The notes: generated from the letters alone by a model not told the origin. Counted from the stretch's first letter, positions 1 to 6,762 are shown. The stretch: DNA of 8,687 nt from Limisphaerales bacterium (GCA_027451565.1 DAIDJC010000131.1:1-8687), one strand, 5' to 3'. Translations and numbers: made by a program.

Positions 1-99
1 CCCTTGATAAAATTTGCTGTGCCGCATGATGACGAACGAGGTCGAAATGACCGCCAGCATCATCACCAGACTGCCTGCGAACAGCTTGAAAATCATCAT
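1..99 (-). CDS. Partial gene, N-terminal membrane segment, function unknown
   Basis: Reading leftward from an ATG at 99 (a second in-frame ATG follows at 96), 33 codons stay open to the window edge. The product begins MMIFKLFAGSLVMMLAVIST, and a hydrophobic stretch of about 20 residues is followed by basic residues (residues 26-29: MRHS), which suggests a signal-anchor or first transmembrane helix. Most codons end in G or C, as in the clear genes here, whereas the same frame upstream of 99 is less biased, so the start is placed at 99. I see no Shine-Dalgarno sequence. The frame remains open upstream into the left end of the insertion sequence, so the IS may have clipped the native 5' end or leader of this gene. 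I do not recognise the family, and the piece is too short to be certain it is a gene. Confidence 0.4.
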   Translation of the reverse strand, partial: MMIFKLFAGSLVMMLAVISTSFVIMRHSKFYQG

Positions 100-169
100 T
101 GGATCAATGAAAACTGAATCTGACACCTCATGCCAGAAATGTAAAGGCCCGTCACCGGGGGGAGGCCCA

Positions 170-191
170 GGTTGTGAGACAAAATTCTTCA
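170..191 (+). repeat. Left terminal inverted repeat of the IS
   Basis: This 22-bp end begins GGTTGTGAGAC. Its reverse complement matches 1466-1487 except at the third base from the tip (T here, G in the other end). The 19 bases 173-191 match perfectly. The repeat marks the outer limit of the element on the left. Confidence 0.85.
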
Positions 192-245
192 AATTGCAAA
201 AAGCGGCATGTTTTTTGAAATAGTATCTAGAATTCCAGTCATATT

Positions 246-515
246 ATGAATCCCCCCGACAAAACTCGCCTGCTCCAACAAATCGCCACCATTGACGCCA
301 TGGAGCGGGGAAAACTCTCCGCTTATGGCTTCAAAGAGCGTTCAGATGTCTCCGGCCCCTACCACAAGCGCCAGTATTGGCGGGACGGCAAAAATCACAC
401 CCGCTACGTTTCATCGAAGGAACTCCCCGCCGTGGAGGCGGCTCTGGCTGGTCACGCCCAGTTTCGACAACTGACCGAGCCATACGCCGATTTGATCATT
501 GCCGAAACCCGCTAA
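246..515 (+). CDS. IS accessory protein, DUF6788-like
   Basis: This 89-residue ORF begins MNPPDKTRLLQQIATIDAME and carries a central stretch (residues about 22-60) with the pattern MERGKLSAYGFKERSDVSGPY then KRQYWRDGKNHTRYV. That pattern resembles the short protein encoded upstream of the transposase in some ISKra4-type elements (DUF6788-like); its role is not established. The ATG at 246 is the only sensible start; no Shine-Dalgarno is visible. The frame stops at 513-515. A lysine/arginine-rich tail (LKKKLSRRKSAWPRKKKSND, stop at 587-589) lies in another frame immediately downstream. The original protein therefore probably ran to 589 and lost its tail through a small indel near 500-520. An eight-A run occurs at 530-537, after the stop. 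The product may be non-functional. Confidence 0.6.
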   Translation: MNPPDKTRLLQQIATIDAMERGKLSAYGFKERSDVSGPYHKRQYWRDGKNHTRYVSSKELPAVEAALAGHAQFRQLTEPYADLIIAETR

Positions 516-1464
516 AATATTGCGGGCTCAAAAAAAAGCTCTCCCGCCGAAAATCTGCCTGGCCCAGGAAGAAGAAATCCAACGACTGATTACCGGTTTT
601 CAAGCACAGGAGGTCCAAGGCAGTGCCGTCGCCCAATTGGAGGTCTTGGTGCGCACGGCGGTTTTCAAATCTGGCAGGAGCGGGAGGCCCAACCCGGCCC
701 CTGCGATGCCCCGATTCTCTATGTCAACGAGGACGGCACGGGCATGCCGATGGCCCCCGAAGAACTCAAGGGGCGGCGCGGCAAGCAGGCCGACGGCAAG
801 GCCAAAACCCGCCAGGTTTACCTGGGGTGCGTGTTCACCCAGCACCACACCAATGACCAGGGCCATCCGGTGCGAGACCATGAATCCACGACCTATGTTT
901 CCAGTTTCCAGTCCATTGACGCGTTCGGCCCGCTGTTGCGCCAAGAGGCCCTGCGCCGCAGTTTGGGCAGTGCGGGCAAGGTAGTGGTGCTGATTGATGG
1001 GGCGGCGGGCTAGGAAAACATGGGGCGGCTCTGCTTCAAGGACTGCCTGCAAATCGTGGACTTCTATCACGCCCTGGAGCACACCGGTCTGGTGCCGGAC
1101 CAAACGGCTGCTCAAAGACAAGGTCCAGGCCTAGATCCAAGAAACGCGTCAGCAATGCGCCGGTCAACCCTCAGCCGCAGCCGTGGAGAAAGATTTGGGC
1201 TACTTCGTCCGCAATGTGGACCGAATGCAGTATGCCACCTTCCGGGCCGCAGACTACTTCATCGGTTCGGGCGTGGTGGAAGCCGGTTGCAAGACCGTCA
1301 TTGGTGGTCGCTGCAAACAATCGGGTATGTTCTGGTCGGAGTCCGGTGCCCAAAACATCCTCGCCCTGCGCTGCATTCACAGCAGCCGCCGATTGGATGA
1401 CTTTGGGAAATACAGACTCAATGAGCAGGCTGCCAGTAACAATAGCCTGCTGCTGGCTGCCTGA
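499..1464 (+). pseudogene. ISKra4-family transposase, broken
   Basis: Pieces of one transposase occur in successive frames. An N-terminal piece (about 553-678: LAQEEEIQRLITGF … LEVLVRTAVFKSG) is in one frame. The central piece (about 678-1100) is in another and carries ILYVNEDGTGMP, expected to hold the first catalytic Asp, then GRRGKQADGKAKTRQVYLGC, VVVLIDGAAG (a likely second Asp) and CLQIVDFYHALEH. The C-terminal piece (1102-1464) includes DLGYFVRNVDRMQY and FIGSGVVEAGCKTVIGGRCK. Breaks are a TAG at 1011-1013 in the central frame, a TAG at 1132-1134 in the C-terminal frame, and frame changes near 675 and 1100. At both frame changes the family usually has more sequence (a long N-terminal region before the DGTG motif, and a short segment after the HALEH motif). 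Internal deletions are therefore inferred. No active transposase could be made from this copy. Confidence 0.82.
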
Positions 1465-1465
1465 G

Positions 1466-1487
1466 TGAAGAATTTTGTCTCACACCC
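1466..1487 (-). repeat. Right terminal inverted repeat of the IS
   Basis: Read inward on the minus strand it begins GGGTGTGAGAC and pairs with 170-191 (21/22). It starts just after the transposase stop at 1462-1464 and ends 26 bp before the ATG at 1514 used here for hflX. Confidence 0.85.
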
Positions 1488-1513
1488 ATGAATTTTCAGG
1501 CCCCCATTTTGGC

Positions 1514-2845
1514 ATGGTCAGCAGGTCTGTTTCAGGTAAACTTGTTGGCACAAAAACATTGAAATCGCTGGTTCATATCGAAAAAACCCGGTTGGAACGC
1601 GCCTTCCTCGTGGGCGTGGAGATCAAGTCAAACGGCAGGTCCGGCGTAAAGGATTCCCTGGCTGAGCTGGCTGAACTCGCCCAGACTGCGGGGGCGGAGG
1701 TGGTGGCAGAGGGCATTCAAAAGATGGATAGCTTCAATGCCGCCACGTTCATTGGCCCGGGCAAAGCAGGCGAATTCAGCCGATTCTGCAAAGATCAGGA
1801 CGTGGACACGGTAATATTTGACGATGAACTGTCGCCCGCCCAAAGCCGGAACCTCGAAAAAATTTTCAACTGCAAGGTTTTGGACCGAACGGCATTGATT
1901 CTGGACATTTTTGCACAGCGGGCGCGAACCCGGGAAGGCAAACTTCAGATTGAACTGGCCCAGTTGCAACACCTCCTGCCAAGGCTGACCCGGTTTTGGG
2001 GACATCTTTCACGTCAATCCGGCGGGATTGGCATGCGCGGGGGCGAAGGCGAATCTCAATTGGAAGCCGATCGCCGCAAGGTATCCGAGCGGATAGACCG
2101 AATCCAGCGGGACCTGGACATGGTGCGGCGGCAACGTCAGACCCAGAGGGCCGGACGGCAGCGCAGCCAATGGCCCCTGGCCTCGATTGTAGGATACACC
2201 AACGCCGGCAAATCCACCTTGCTCAACCAATTGACAGGGGCGGATGTTCTTGCAGAGGACCAGTTATTTGCCACGCTGGACCCGACCACCCGGCGGCTGC
2301 GGCTGCCCACCAACCAGAATGTGCTGCTGACGGACACAGTGGGGTTCATCAAAAAACTGCCCCATGGATTGGTGGAGGCTTTCAAAGCCACTCTGGAGGA
2401 GGTGGTCCAGGCAGATTTACTGCTGCATGTGGTGGACACCAGTCATCCGCAGGCCGAAGAGCAAATCATGGCAGTCAACTCCGTTCTGGCCGAAATGGGA
2501 GCGGTTTCCAAACCCACCCTTATGGTTTTAAACAAAGTGGATCAGCCGGTCGAAGCCGCCGCACTGCAAAGGATTCGCGACCTGCATCCCGGGGCGGTGT
2601 CCATTTCAGCCAAAACCGGTGAAGGCATTCCATCCTTGCTGGCCGAGTTGGGCACCCAGTTGCGACCGGTGCGCGACCTGGTGGATTTGAAGATCCCGCA
2701 TGAGTCCGCTGCGGTGATTGCCCGGCTGCATGCCGTGGGACAGGTTTTGGAGCAAAAGTATGCCGCCAAACATGGACGCTTCAAGGCCCGCATTCCCCCC
2801 AATTTCCAGGCGGAATTTGCCCCTTTCCTGGTTCCAGCCAAATAG
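1514..2845 (+). CDS. hflX: GTPase HflX
   Basis: HflX is a translational GTPase that binds the large ribosomal subunit and can split or rescue stalled ribosomes under stress; it acts in the cytosol. From the ATG at 1514 the product is 443 residues, close to the usual family length. The N-terminal HflX domain is visible (ERAFLVGVEI near residue 28; FIGPGKAGEF near 79; VIFDDELSPAQSRNLE near 110). A linker follows with the family hallmark SGGIGMRGGEGESQLEADRR (about 169-188). The G domain has G1 GYTNAGKS (227-234), G2 DPTTR (256-260), G3 DTVGF (274-278), G4 NKVD (340-343) and G5 SAK (365-367). A C-terminal extension is present. The frame is open upstream into the IS end, from a TTG at 1475. A TTG at 1559 would give a start closer to conserved sequence. 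None of these has a good Shine-Dalgarno, so the start is uncertain. The adjacent IS may have replaced the native promoter. Confidence 0.96.
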   Translation: MVSRSVSGKLVGTKTLKSLVHIEKTRLERAFLVGVEIKSNGRSGVKDSLAELAELAQTAGAEVVAEGIQKMDSFNAATFIGPGKAGEFSRFCKDQDVDTVIFDDELSPAQSRNLEKIFNCKVLDRTALILDIFAQRARTREGKLQIELAQLQHLLPRLTRFWGHLSRQSGGIGMRGGEGESQLEADRRKVSERIDRIQRDLDMVRRQRQTQRAGRQRSQWPLASIVGYTNAGKSTLLNQLTGADVLAEDQLFATLDPTTRRLRLPTNQNVLLTDTVGFIKKLPHGLVEAFKATLEEVVQADLLLHVVDTSHPQAEEQIMAVNSVLAEMGAVSKPTLMVLNKVDQPVEAAALQRIRDLHPGAVSISAKTGEGIPSLLAELGTQLRPVRDLVDLKIPHESAAVIARLHAVGQVLEQKYAAKHGRFKARIPPNFQAEFAPFLVPAK

Positions 2846-2877
2846 CTTTAACTACTGAAGCATGGACAGAAAAATTA

Positions 2878-2900
2878 CCGCGATGGACTGCGGGATTTTT
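2878..2900 (+). terminator. Weak candidate terminator after hflX
   Basis: A four-base-pair stem (CCGC 2878-2881 with GCGG 2890-2893, eight-base loop) is followed by a run of five T at 2896-2900, 33 bp after the hflX stop. The stem is short, so this is only a candidate. The rest of the convergent gap (2846-3018) shows a five-pair stem around CCAAT/ATTGG (2968-2980) without a T-run and nothing else I can name. Confidence 0.2.
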
Positions 2901-3018
2901 CGGCCTGGACAAGGCTTTGGTGGGGCGCCGTTTTGAAAACCCCGCAACGGACCCGAAACGTCGCCCCCCAATACAATTGGCGGAGAGGGAGTAAAAAGCG
3001 GTGGGTTTGCGATGGCTT

Positions 3019-4032
3019 TTAATCCGCGCGGAAGGGCTTTTTATTCTGGTACAACTGAAGTTTTTTTTCGTCGTTCAAGGCTTGGTGGATGCCGGGATCC
3101 CCCAAGGATAGCTCCAGGTTGATGGCTTGTTGCTGCCAGCGGATGGCATCGGCAAAATCATGAATTTCCGCGCAGGCGGCGGCATAGACCGAAAGCGGGA
3201 GAGGATGATTCCAGTGGGTCAGGTTGCAGGCCTGGCGGGCATTGATGCAAGCCAGGGGGCCGTCCCTGAACCGGGCCGCCTTGGCGGTGGCTAGAATTGC
3301 GGCCAGGTTGTTGTAGCCCAGCCAGCAGGCTTTGTCGGACCGGATTGCGTCCAGGCAATGCTTGATGCCCCGGCGGTATTCATGATCCCAGCCCGCCTCC
3401 AATTCGCCGCAATGGGCCAGGACCATGGCATTCGTGCATCCAAGATCAATGGCACGATGATAATCCTTCAGAGCCAGGCGGGCTTGGCCGCTATACAGGC
3501 GGCAATCCCCCCGGGCAGCCACCAAAACCCAATCGGTGGGTTGATCTTTCAACGCCAGGTTGAAATCCGCCTCTGCCAGGGCGTATTCACCCAGCGCAAG
3601 TTCGGTGCGTCCGCGCAAAACCACCAGATTGGGTGAAACGTGGTCATGAAGACACTGGTTCAGATCAGCGAGTGCATGCGGGTAATCGCCCATCCGGTAA
3701 TAGACATGAGCCCTTCCCTCATATGCATCACGGTTTCCCGAATCAATGGCCTCACTGAAAAGGGCCAGGGCCGATTCATCATTGCCTTGGCGGTAAGCAG
3801 CCACGGCATCGGTGAGTAGAGCGCCCACACTGGCTGCCCGGGCAGAATCCTGGGGTTCAGCCATGCCCACGGAAAGCAAAACCAGGCAGGCCCAGCGCCA
3901 TGGAACCGGGCCGATGCGCGCGGCCTTGGACAAAAACCGATTCGCGGCCTCGGCGCATTTCCTGTTAAAAGCTTCAAGCGCAGAAGGCTGCCCTGGTGAT
4001 TTGACAGCTTTTTCTTTGGAGAAAAAGTTCAT
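3019..4032 (-). CDS. Membrane-anchored TPR-repeat protein
   Basis: This 337-residue product has a polar N-terminal region (1-42) and a single hydrophobic stretch (about 43-57: VPWRWACLVLLSVGM) that could be a membrane anchor or late signal sequence. Tandem tetratricopeptide repeats run from about 69 to 205 (for example AYEGRAHVYYRMGDYPHALA; LVVLRGRTELALGEYALAEA). Near 240-305 comes a C-terminal segment NNLAAILATAKAARFRDG … ACNLTHW … DFADAIRWQQQAI, a form common in planctomycete and verrucomicrobial TPR proteins. TPR repeats mediate protein-protein contacts; the partner here is unknown. The ATG overlaps the stop of the upstream acyltransferase gene in an ATGA arrangement (4029-4032), so the two are probably co-transcribed and translationally coupled. 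No independent Shine-Dalgarno is visible. The 3' end faces hflX. Confidence 0.85.
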   Translation of the reverse strand: MNFFSKEKAVKSPGQPSALEAFNRKCAEAANRFLSKAARIGPVPWRWACLVLLSVGMAEPQDSARAASVGALLTDAVAAYRQGNDESALALFSEAIDSGNRDAYEGRAHVYYRMGDYPHALADLNQCLHDHVSPNLVVLRGRTELALGEYALAEADFNLALKDQPTDWVLVAARGDCRLYSGQARLALKDYHRAIDLGCTNAMVLAHCGELEAGWDHEYRRGIKHCLDAIRSDKACWLGYNNLAAILATAKAARFRDGPLACINARQACNLTHWNHPLPLSVYAAACAEIHDFADAIRWQQQAINLELSLGDPGIHQALNDEKKLQLYQNKKPFRAD

Positions 4033-4733
4033 GAGGAGGATGATTGACGGCTGGCAACAAGAACTTCCGCCTTGTTTTTGGCAATGCCATTGGCGGGCAG
4101 CACCCCACGCCAGAAAACATTGGGGTAAACAAGAGAACCACGCCCCAGGATGCTGCCAGGGTTCAATACGGCATTGCAGCCCACCTCCGCCCGATCACCA
4201 ACGAGGGCGCCCATTTTTCGCAGCCCGGTGTCCCATTTCTTTTTTCCCGACACAACCAGAACATTGCCCGGAAGCAAACGAAGGTTGGATATTTTGACCC
4301 CGGCGCCGAGATGCGCGCCGAATCCCAGGATGGAATCGCCTATGTAATTGTAATGAGGCGCCTGCGCGCCGTTGAACATCCAGGCATTTTTCAATTCAGA
4401 CGCATTGCCCACCACGCAATCGTTTCCGATGATCACATTTTCCCGGATGTAGGCATTATGCCGGATCCGGCAGTTCCGTCCGATCAAGGCGGGTCCCTTG
4501 ATCATGGCCCCGGGCTCGACTTCAGACCCATCGCCAATCAGGACATCGGGGCCGATGATGGCACCGGGGTGGGATTGCTGGATGGATGAAGCGGTCTCGG
4601 CGCGGCTGGCGGGAATCTTCTTCTCCAAGTATGCCCCAATCCGCTGAAGAGCTTCCCAGGCATGCGTGACCCCGTCGAACAGCCCGGGGTGATCGGTCTG
4701 GGCCAGGTCAAATAAATCGGAAGGTCTGAACAT
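4029..4733 (-). CDS. Left-handed beta-helix acyltransferase, GlmU C-domain-like
   Basis: This 234-residue product has an N-terminal helical lead (FRPSDLFDLAQTDHPGLFDG … HAWEALQRIGAYLE, residues 2-38). It is followed by hexapeptide repeats from about 55 to 115 (IGPDVLIGDGSEVEPG, IGRNCRIRHNAYI, IIGNDCVVGNA) that form a left-handed beta-helix. The segment APHYNYIGDSILG (125-137) resembles the acetyltransferase active-site region of GlmU, with His127 in the place of the catalytic histidine. LGAGVKISNL and VGCNAVLNPGSILG follow. No nucleotidyltransferase (uridylyl) domain is present. It is likely a cytosolic transferase acting on a sugar phosphate or nucleotide sugar, perhaps in UDP-GlcNAc supply, but the substrate is inferred only. 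The frame is open far upstream, antisense to the next gene. I chose the ATG at 4733 because it begins the conserved-looking part; an ATG at 4742 adds three residues and one at 4820 adds 29. None has a clear Shine-Dalgarno. Confidence 0.88.
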   Translation of the reverse strand: MFRPSDLFDLAQTDHPGLFDGVTHAWEALQRIGAYLEKKIPASRAETASSIQQSHPGAIIGPDVLIGDGSEVEPGAMIKGPALIGRNCRIRHNAYIRENVIIGNDCVVGNASELKNAWMFNGAQAPHYNYIGDSILGFGAHLGAGVKISNLRLLPGNVLVVSGKKKWDTGLRKMGALVGDRAEVGCNAVLNPGSILGRGSLVYPNVFWRGVLPANGIAKNKAEVLVASRQSSSS

Positions 4734-4816
4734 GGATGGCATCGTAAAAAAAAGGGTGGCCGGGAGAAAGGCAAAACCAACCTGGCGGCAGGATGATTTG
4801 CGGGGCTGGATTTTTT

Positions 4817-4841
4817 TCATGAACACGAGAGTGTGACATGA
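4817..4841. promoter_or_regulatory. Imperfect palindrome in the divergent gap, possible operator
   Basis: TCATG (4817-4821) pairs with CATGA (4837-4841), and inside it ACAC (4823-4826) pairs with GTGT (4831-4834) around a GAGA loop. Small unmatched positions lie between the arms. The element sits between the minus-strand acyltransferase and the plus-strand TPR gene, 13 bp before the latter's GTG. It could be a regulator site or chance; I found no good -35/-10 pair on either strand here. Confidence 0.2.
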
Positions 4842-4853
4842 TAGACTGGGAGT

Positions 4854-5864
4854 GTGAACGATTTGACCATGGGACTGTTGAGCGCGTTGCTGGCCACCAA
4901 CCAGCCCGCGGCGGTGAGCAATGTGATCCATCAACAAACAGGAATTTCGGTGAATATTCCCGGCCAGAAAGATCCTGAGACATTGGAATTGGAGAATATC
5001 ATGAGGGATGATGACGATGCGATGGCGGAAGTGAATGGGTGGATCAGCACCAACGCCATACCCCTGACCAACCAGATTGCGAGGCTGGCTTTCCAGCAGC
5101 GCATCCGGGAACGTCTCAAGGTGGTTCAGGACGAGTACACCCGCTATTTGCGGAATCATCCTGAAAGCGCGCGCGGGTACCTGGCCTACGGCAGTTTTTT
5201 GAACGACATAGGGGACGAAACCGCCGCCCGGGCGCAATATGAAAATTCCCGGCAATTGGACCCCAAAAACCCGGCTGTCTGGAATAACCTGGCCAATTAC
5301 TACGGCGAATACGGTGATGTGACCAACGCGTTTGCGGATTACGAGGAGGCGATACGCCTGGACCCCACGGAGCCGGTCTATTTCCAGAATTTTGCCACCA
5401 CCGTTTATCTTTACCGCAAGGATGCCAAGGAGTATTACCACATAGACGAGCAGCAAACCTTTGACAAGGCGCTGGGGTTGTACCGGCAGGCCATGAAACT
5501 GGAGCCCGAGAACCTGGTGCTGGCCACCGATTATGCGGAGAGTTACTACGGCATCAAGCCCCTGCGCACGAACGACGCGCTGATGGCATGGTCCAATGCG
5601 TTGATGATTGCGCGGGATGACAATGAAAGGGAGGGCGTACGATTGCATTTGGCGCGGGTGAACATTGCGGCGGGTTTTTACCCGGAAGCAACCCGGCAAC
5701 TCGATCTTGTGACCAACACCGCTTATGCCTCCATGCGCAGGGAGTTAAGGCGCAGCCTGGTGGAACATCAAAAAAACGCCAAAACCGCCAGCAATCCGGA
5801 TGGCCGCAATTCGACCGCCACAAACCCCGCCCCAAGTGTTGCAGGCCCCCCGCCAAGCCCCTGA
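4854..5864 (+). CDS. TPR-repeat protein, function unknown
   Basis: This 336-residue protein begins at GTG 4854; an in-frame stop at 4842-4844 prevents an earlier start. An ATG at 4869 gives a version five residues shorter. The purine-rich GGGAG at 4848-4852 is too close to the GTG and rather far from the ATG, so the start is unsettled. The N-terminal 30 residues are mildly hydrophobic, but I cannot call a clear signal peptide. An acidic patch (RDDDD, 51-55) precedes a helical region. TPR units are clear at about 105-138 (SARGYLAYGSFLNDIGDETA…) and 139-171 (NPAVWNNLANYYGEYGDVTN…). Less regular helical pairs continue to about 300 (FDKALGLYRQAMKLEPENL; EGVRLHLARVNIAAGFYPEA). The tail is low-complexity and rich in Pro, Ala, Asn and Ser. 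It is transcribed away from the acyltransferase/TPR pair. The role is unknown, probably as a scaffold. Confidence 0.88.
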   Translation: MNDLTMGLLSALLATNQPAAVSNVIHQQTGISVNIPGQKDPETLELENIMRDDDDAMAEVNGWISTNAIPLTNQIARLAFQQRIRERLKVVQDEYTRYLRNHPESARGYLAYGSFLNDIGDETAARAQYENSRQLDPKNPAVWNNLANYYGEYGDVTNAFADYEEAIRLDPTEPVYFQNFATTVYLYRKDAKEYYHIDEQQTFDKALGLYRQAMKLEPENLVLATDYAESYYGIKPLRTNDALMAWSNALMIARDDNEREGVRLHLARVNIAAGFYPEATRQLDLVTNTAYASMRRELRRSLVEHQKNAKTASNPDGRNSTATNPAPSVAGPPPSP

Positions 5865-5883
5865 GATGGCTCTTTAAAACCGC

Positions 5884-5931
5884 ATTTGCATTTAAAATTT
5901 CCCGCTGGACAAATATCATTAGAATGCAAAT
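5884..5931. repeat. 9-bp inverted repeat between the TPR gene and the secreted-protein gene
   Basis: ATTTGCATT at 5884-5892 is perfectly complementary to AATGCAAAT at 5923-5931, separated by 30 AT-rich bases. It lies 19 bp after the TPR stop and 21 bp before the next ATG, so it covers most of the 88-bp gap. It could be a paired regulator site for the downstream gene or a transcript hairpin. No T-run follows the right arm, so a standard terminator is unlikely. Confidence 0.35.
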
Positions 5932-5952
5932 TTAGATTTCAGCAACTTCACC

Positions 5953-6645
5953 ATGAAAACAACTTCCCTGGCATTGATATTTTGCCTGGCGGCCCGCCTT
6001 GCTGCGGCAGATGACATTACGACATTGGACGGGCAACAATTCAAAAATGTGCGTGATGTGGCCGTAAAACCCAAAGGCTTGTTTTTTGTCATAGGGGACG
6101 GATCCGAAATGAAGGGGGTCACCGTGCCCGTGACCAATCTCCCGCCAGATATCCAGGAAAAATACCATTGCGATGGCTATTCGCAGGGAATGCTTGCAGC
6201 ACGCTACAACCAGGTGGTTTATCTCAGCAAAAGCATGGCCTTCTCGCTGGACCAGCTTGATGCTGCCAAGAAAAAAGCCAAGGCTGAGGGCAAGCTGATC
6301 GGTTTCATTCTGGTTTGGGACGACTTTTTCGTTCCATCACGCCCGGCGGGAGATTACAGCAACAACGCCCTGGCGCATTTTTACGATGTCTTTCACAACA
6401 ATTTGGTTCTCGTCTTTGTCAGCCACGAAAGGGAACTGGCGAGTGTGCCCGATGCGGTAAAACAGGGTTTTAATGGCCCGGATGAAGGCGGCTACGCCCC
6501 CTCCATGGCGGTGGTCACCTCTGATTGCTCCCATTACGTCTGTGAGGTGCCTTACGGCAAAAAGGATTTCGCTGGCCGCGAAGCAATTTTCCGCCAAAAA
6601 ATCGCCTTCATTAAAAAGCACCTTGCCGACAGCGCAAACGATTAG
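5953..6645 (+). CDS. Secreted protein with thioredoxin-like C-terminal region
   Basis: This 230-residue protein has a typical signal peptide, with a Lys near the N-terminus, a hydrophobic core (SLALIFCLAARLAAA) and likely cleavage around residue 19-20 before DDITTLDG. The first mature module (about 21-75: TTLDGQQFKNVRDVAV, … VPVTNLPPDIQEKY) is a small beta-rich unit of a kind I associate with exported planctomycete/verrucomicrobial proteins. From about 95 to 225 the pattern suggests a thioredoxin fold: a helix (LDAAKKKAKAEGK), a strand (IGFILVW), a second strand (LVLVFVS) and a YAPSMAVV segment whose Pro183 would fit the cis-proline. The expected CXXC is absent; the cysteines are 11, 73, 192 and 197. 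Redox catalysis of the usual type is therefore unlikely. No Shine-Dalgarno is visible. The fold call is inference from pattern. Confidence 0.82.
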   Translation: MKTTSLALIFCLAARLAAADDITTLDGQQFKNVRDVAVKPKGLFFVIGDGSEMKGVTVPVTNLPPDIQEKYHCDGYSQGMLAARYNQVVYLSKSMAFSLDQLDAAKKKAKAEGKLIGFILVWDDFFVPSRPAGDYSNNALAHFYDVFHNNLVLVFVSHERELASVPDAVKQGFNGPDEGGYAPSMAVVTSDCSHYVCEVPYGKKDFAGREAIFRQKIAFIKKHLADSAND

Positions 6646-6662
6646 GGTGGCGTAAGTAAAGC

Positions 6663-6699
6663 GCGCCAACAAAGCGCAAGGTTTTCCGGTTTTTGGCGC
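6663..6699. repeat. 7-bp inverted repeat after the secreted-protein gene
   Basis: GCGCCAA (6663-6669) pairs with TTGGCGC (6693-6699) across 23 bases, 17 bp after the upstream stop. It could be an RNA hairpin at the transcript end. No T-run follows it on either strand, so intrinsic termination is not supported. Confidence 0.25.
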
Positions 6700-6762
6700 A
6701 AATGAGCATCCGTTGTCCTTTTCGAAATGGATCTTAAGGACCCACACGACAGGCAGGTTCGT

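Larger units (their letters stand above)
170..1487 (+). mobile_element. Decayed ISKra4-family insertion sequence
   Basis: The element is bounded by inverted terminal repeats at 170-191 and 1466-1487 that match at 21 of 22 positions. Between them lie a small accessory ORF and a broken transposase with ISKra4-type motifs. The outermost bases are GG/GGG, as is common in this family. At about 1.3 kb it is shorter than I would expect for an element of this layout, which agrees with internal deletions inferred in the transposase. No convincing target-site duplication flanks it: 161-169 and 1488 onward do not match. The insertion is therefore probably old, or its flanks have been altered. It lies between a minus-strand partial gene and hflX, 26 bp before the first ATG of the latter. 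The family call rests on protein motifs recognised by eye. Confidence 0.83.

Noticed and set aside
600..1121. Minus-strand ORF of 173 residues inside the IS
   Set aside because: It is antisense to recognisable transposase sequence and matches no family I know.
163..1503. AGGCCC at 163-168 and 1498-1503 as a target-site duplication of the IS
   Set aside because: The copies lie at unequal distances from the terminal repeats (1 bp and 10 bp), so they cannot be a duplication made at insertion.
1996..2622. Plus-strand ORF of 208 residues within hflX in another frame
   Set aside because: It is a shadow of hflX, whose own frame carries all GTPase motifs; the translation is Gly/Ser/Pro-rich noise.
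4044..4589. Plus-strand ORF of 181 residues opposite the acyltransferase
   Set aside because: It is antisense to the hexapeptide repeats; apparent regularity is a reflection of that repeat.
4743..5699. Upstream extension of the acyltransferase frame on the minus strand, giving an apparent 556-residue protein
   Set aside because: It runs antisense through the well-supported plus-strand TPR gene and has no recognisable domain; only the part from about 4742 downward resembles a real protein.
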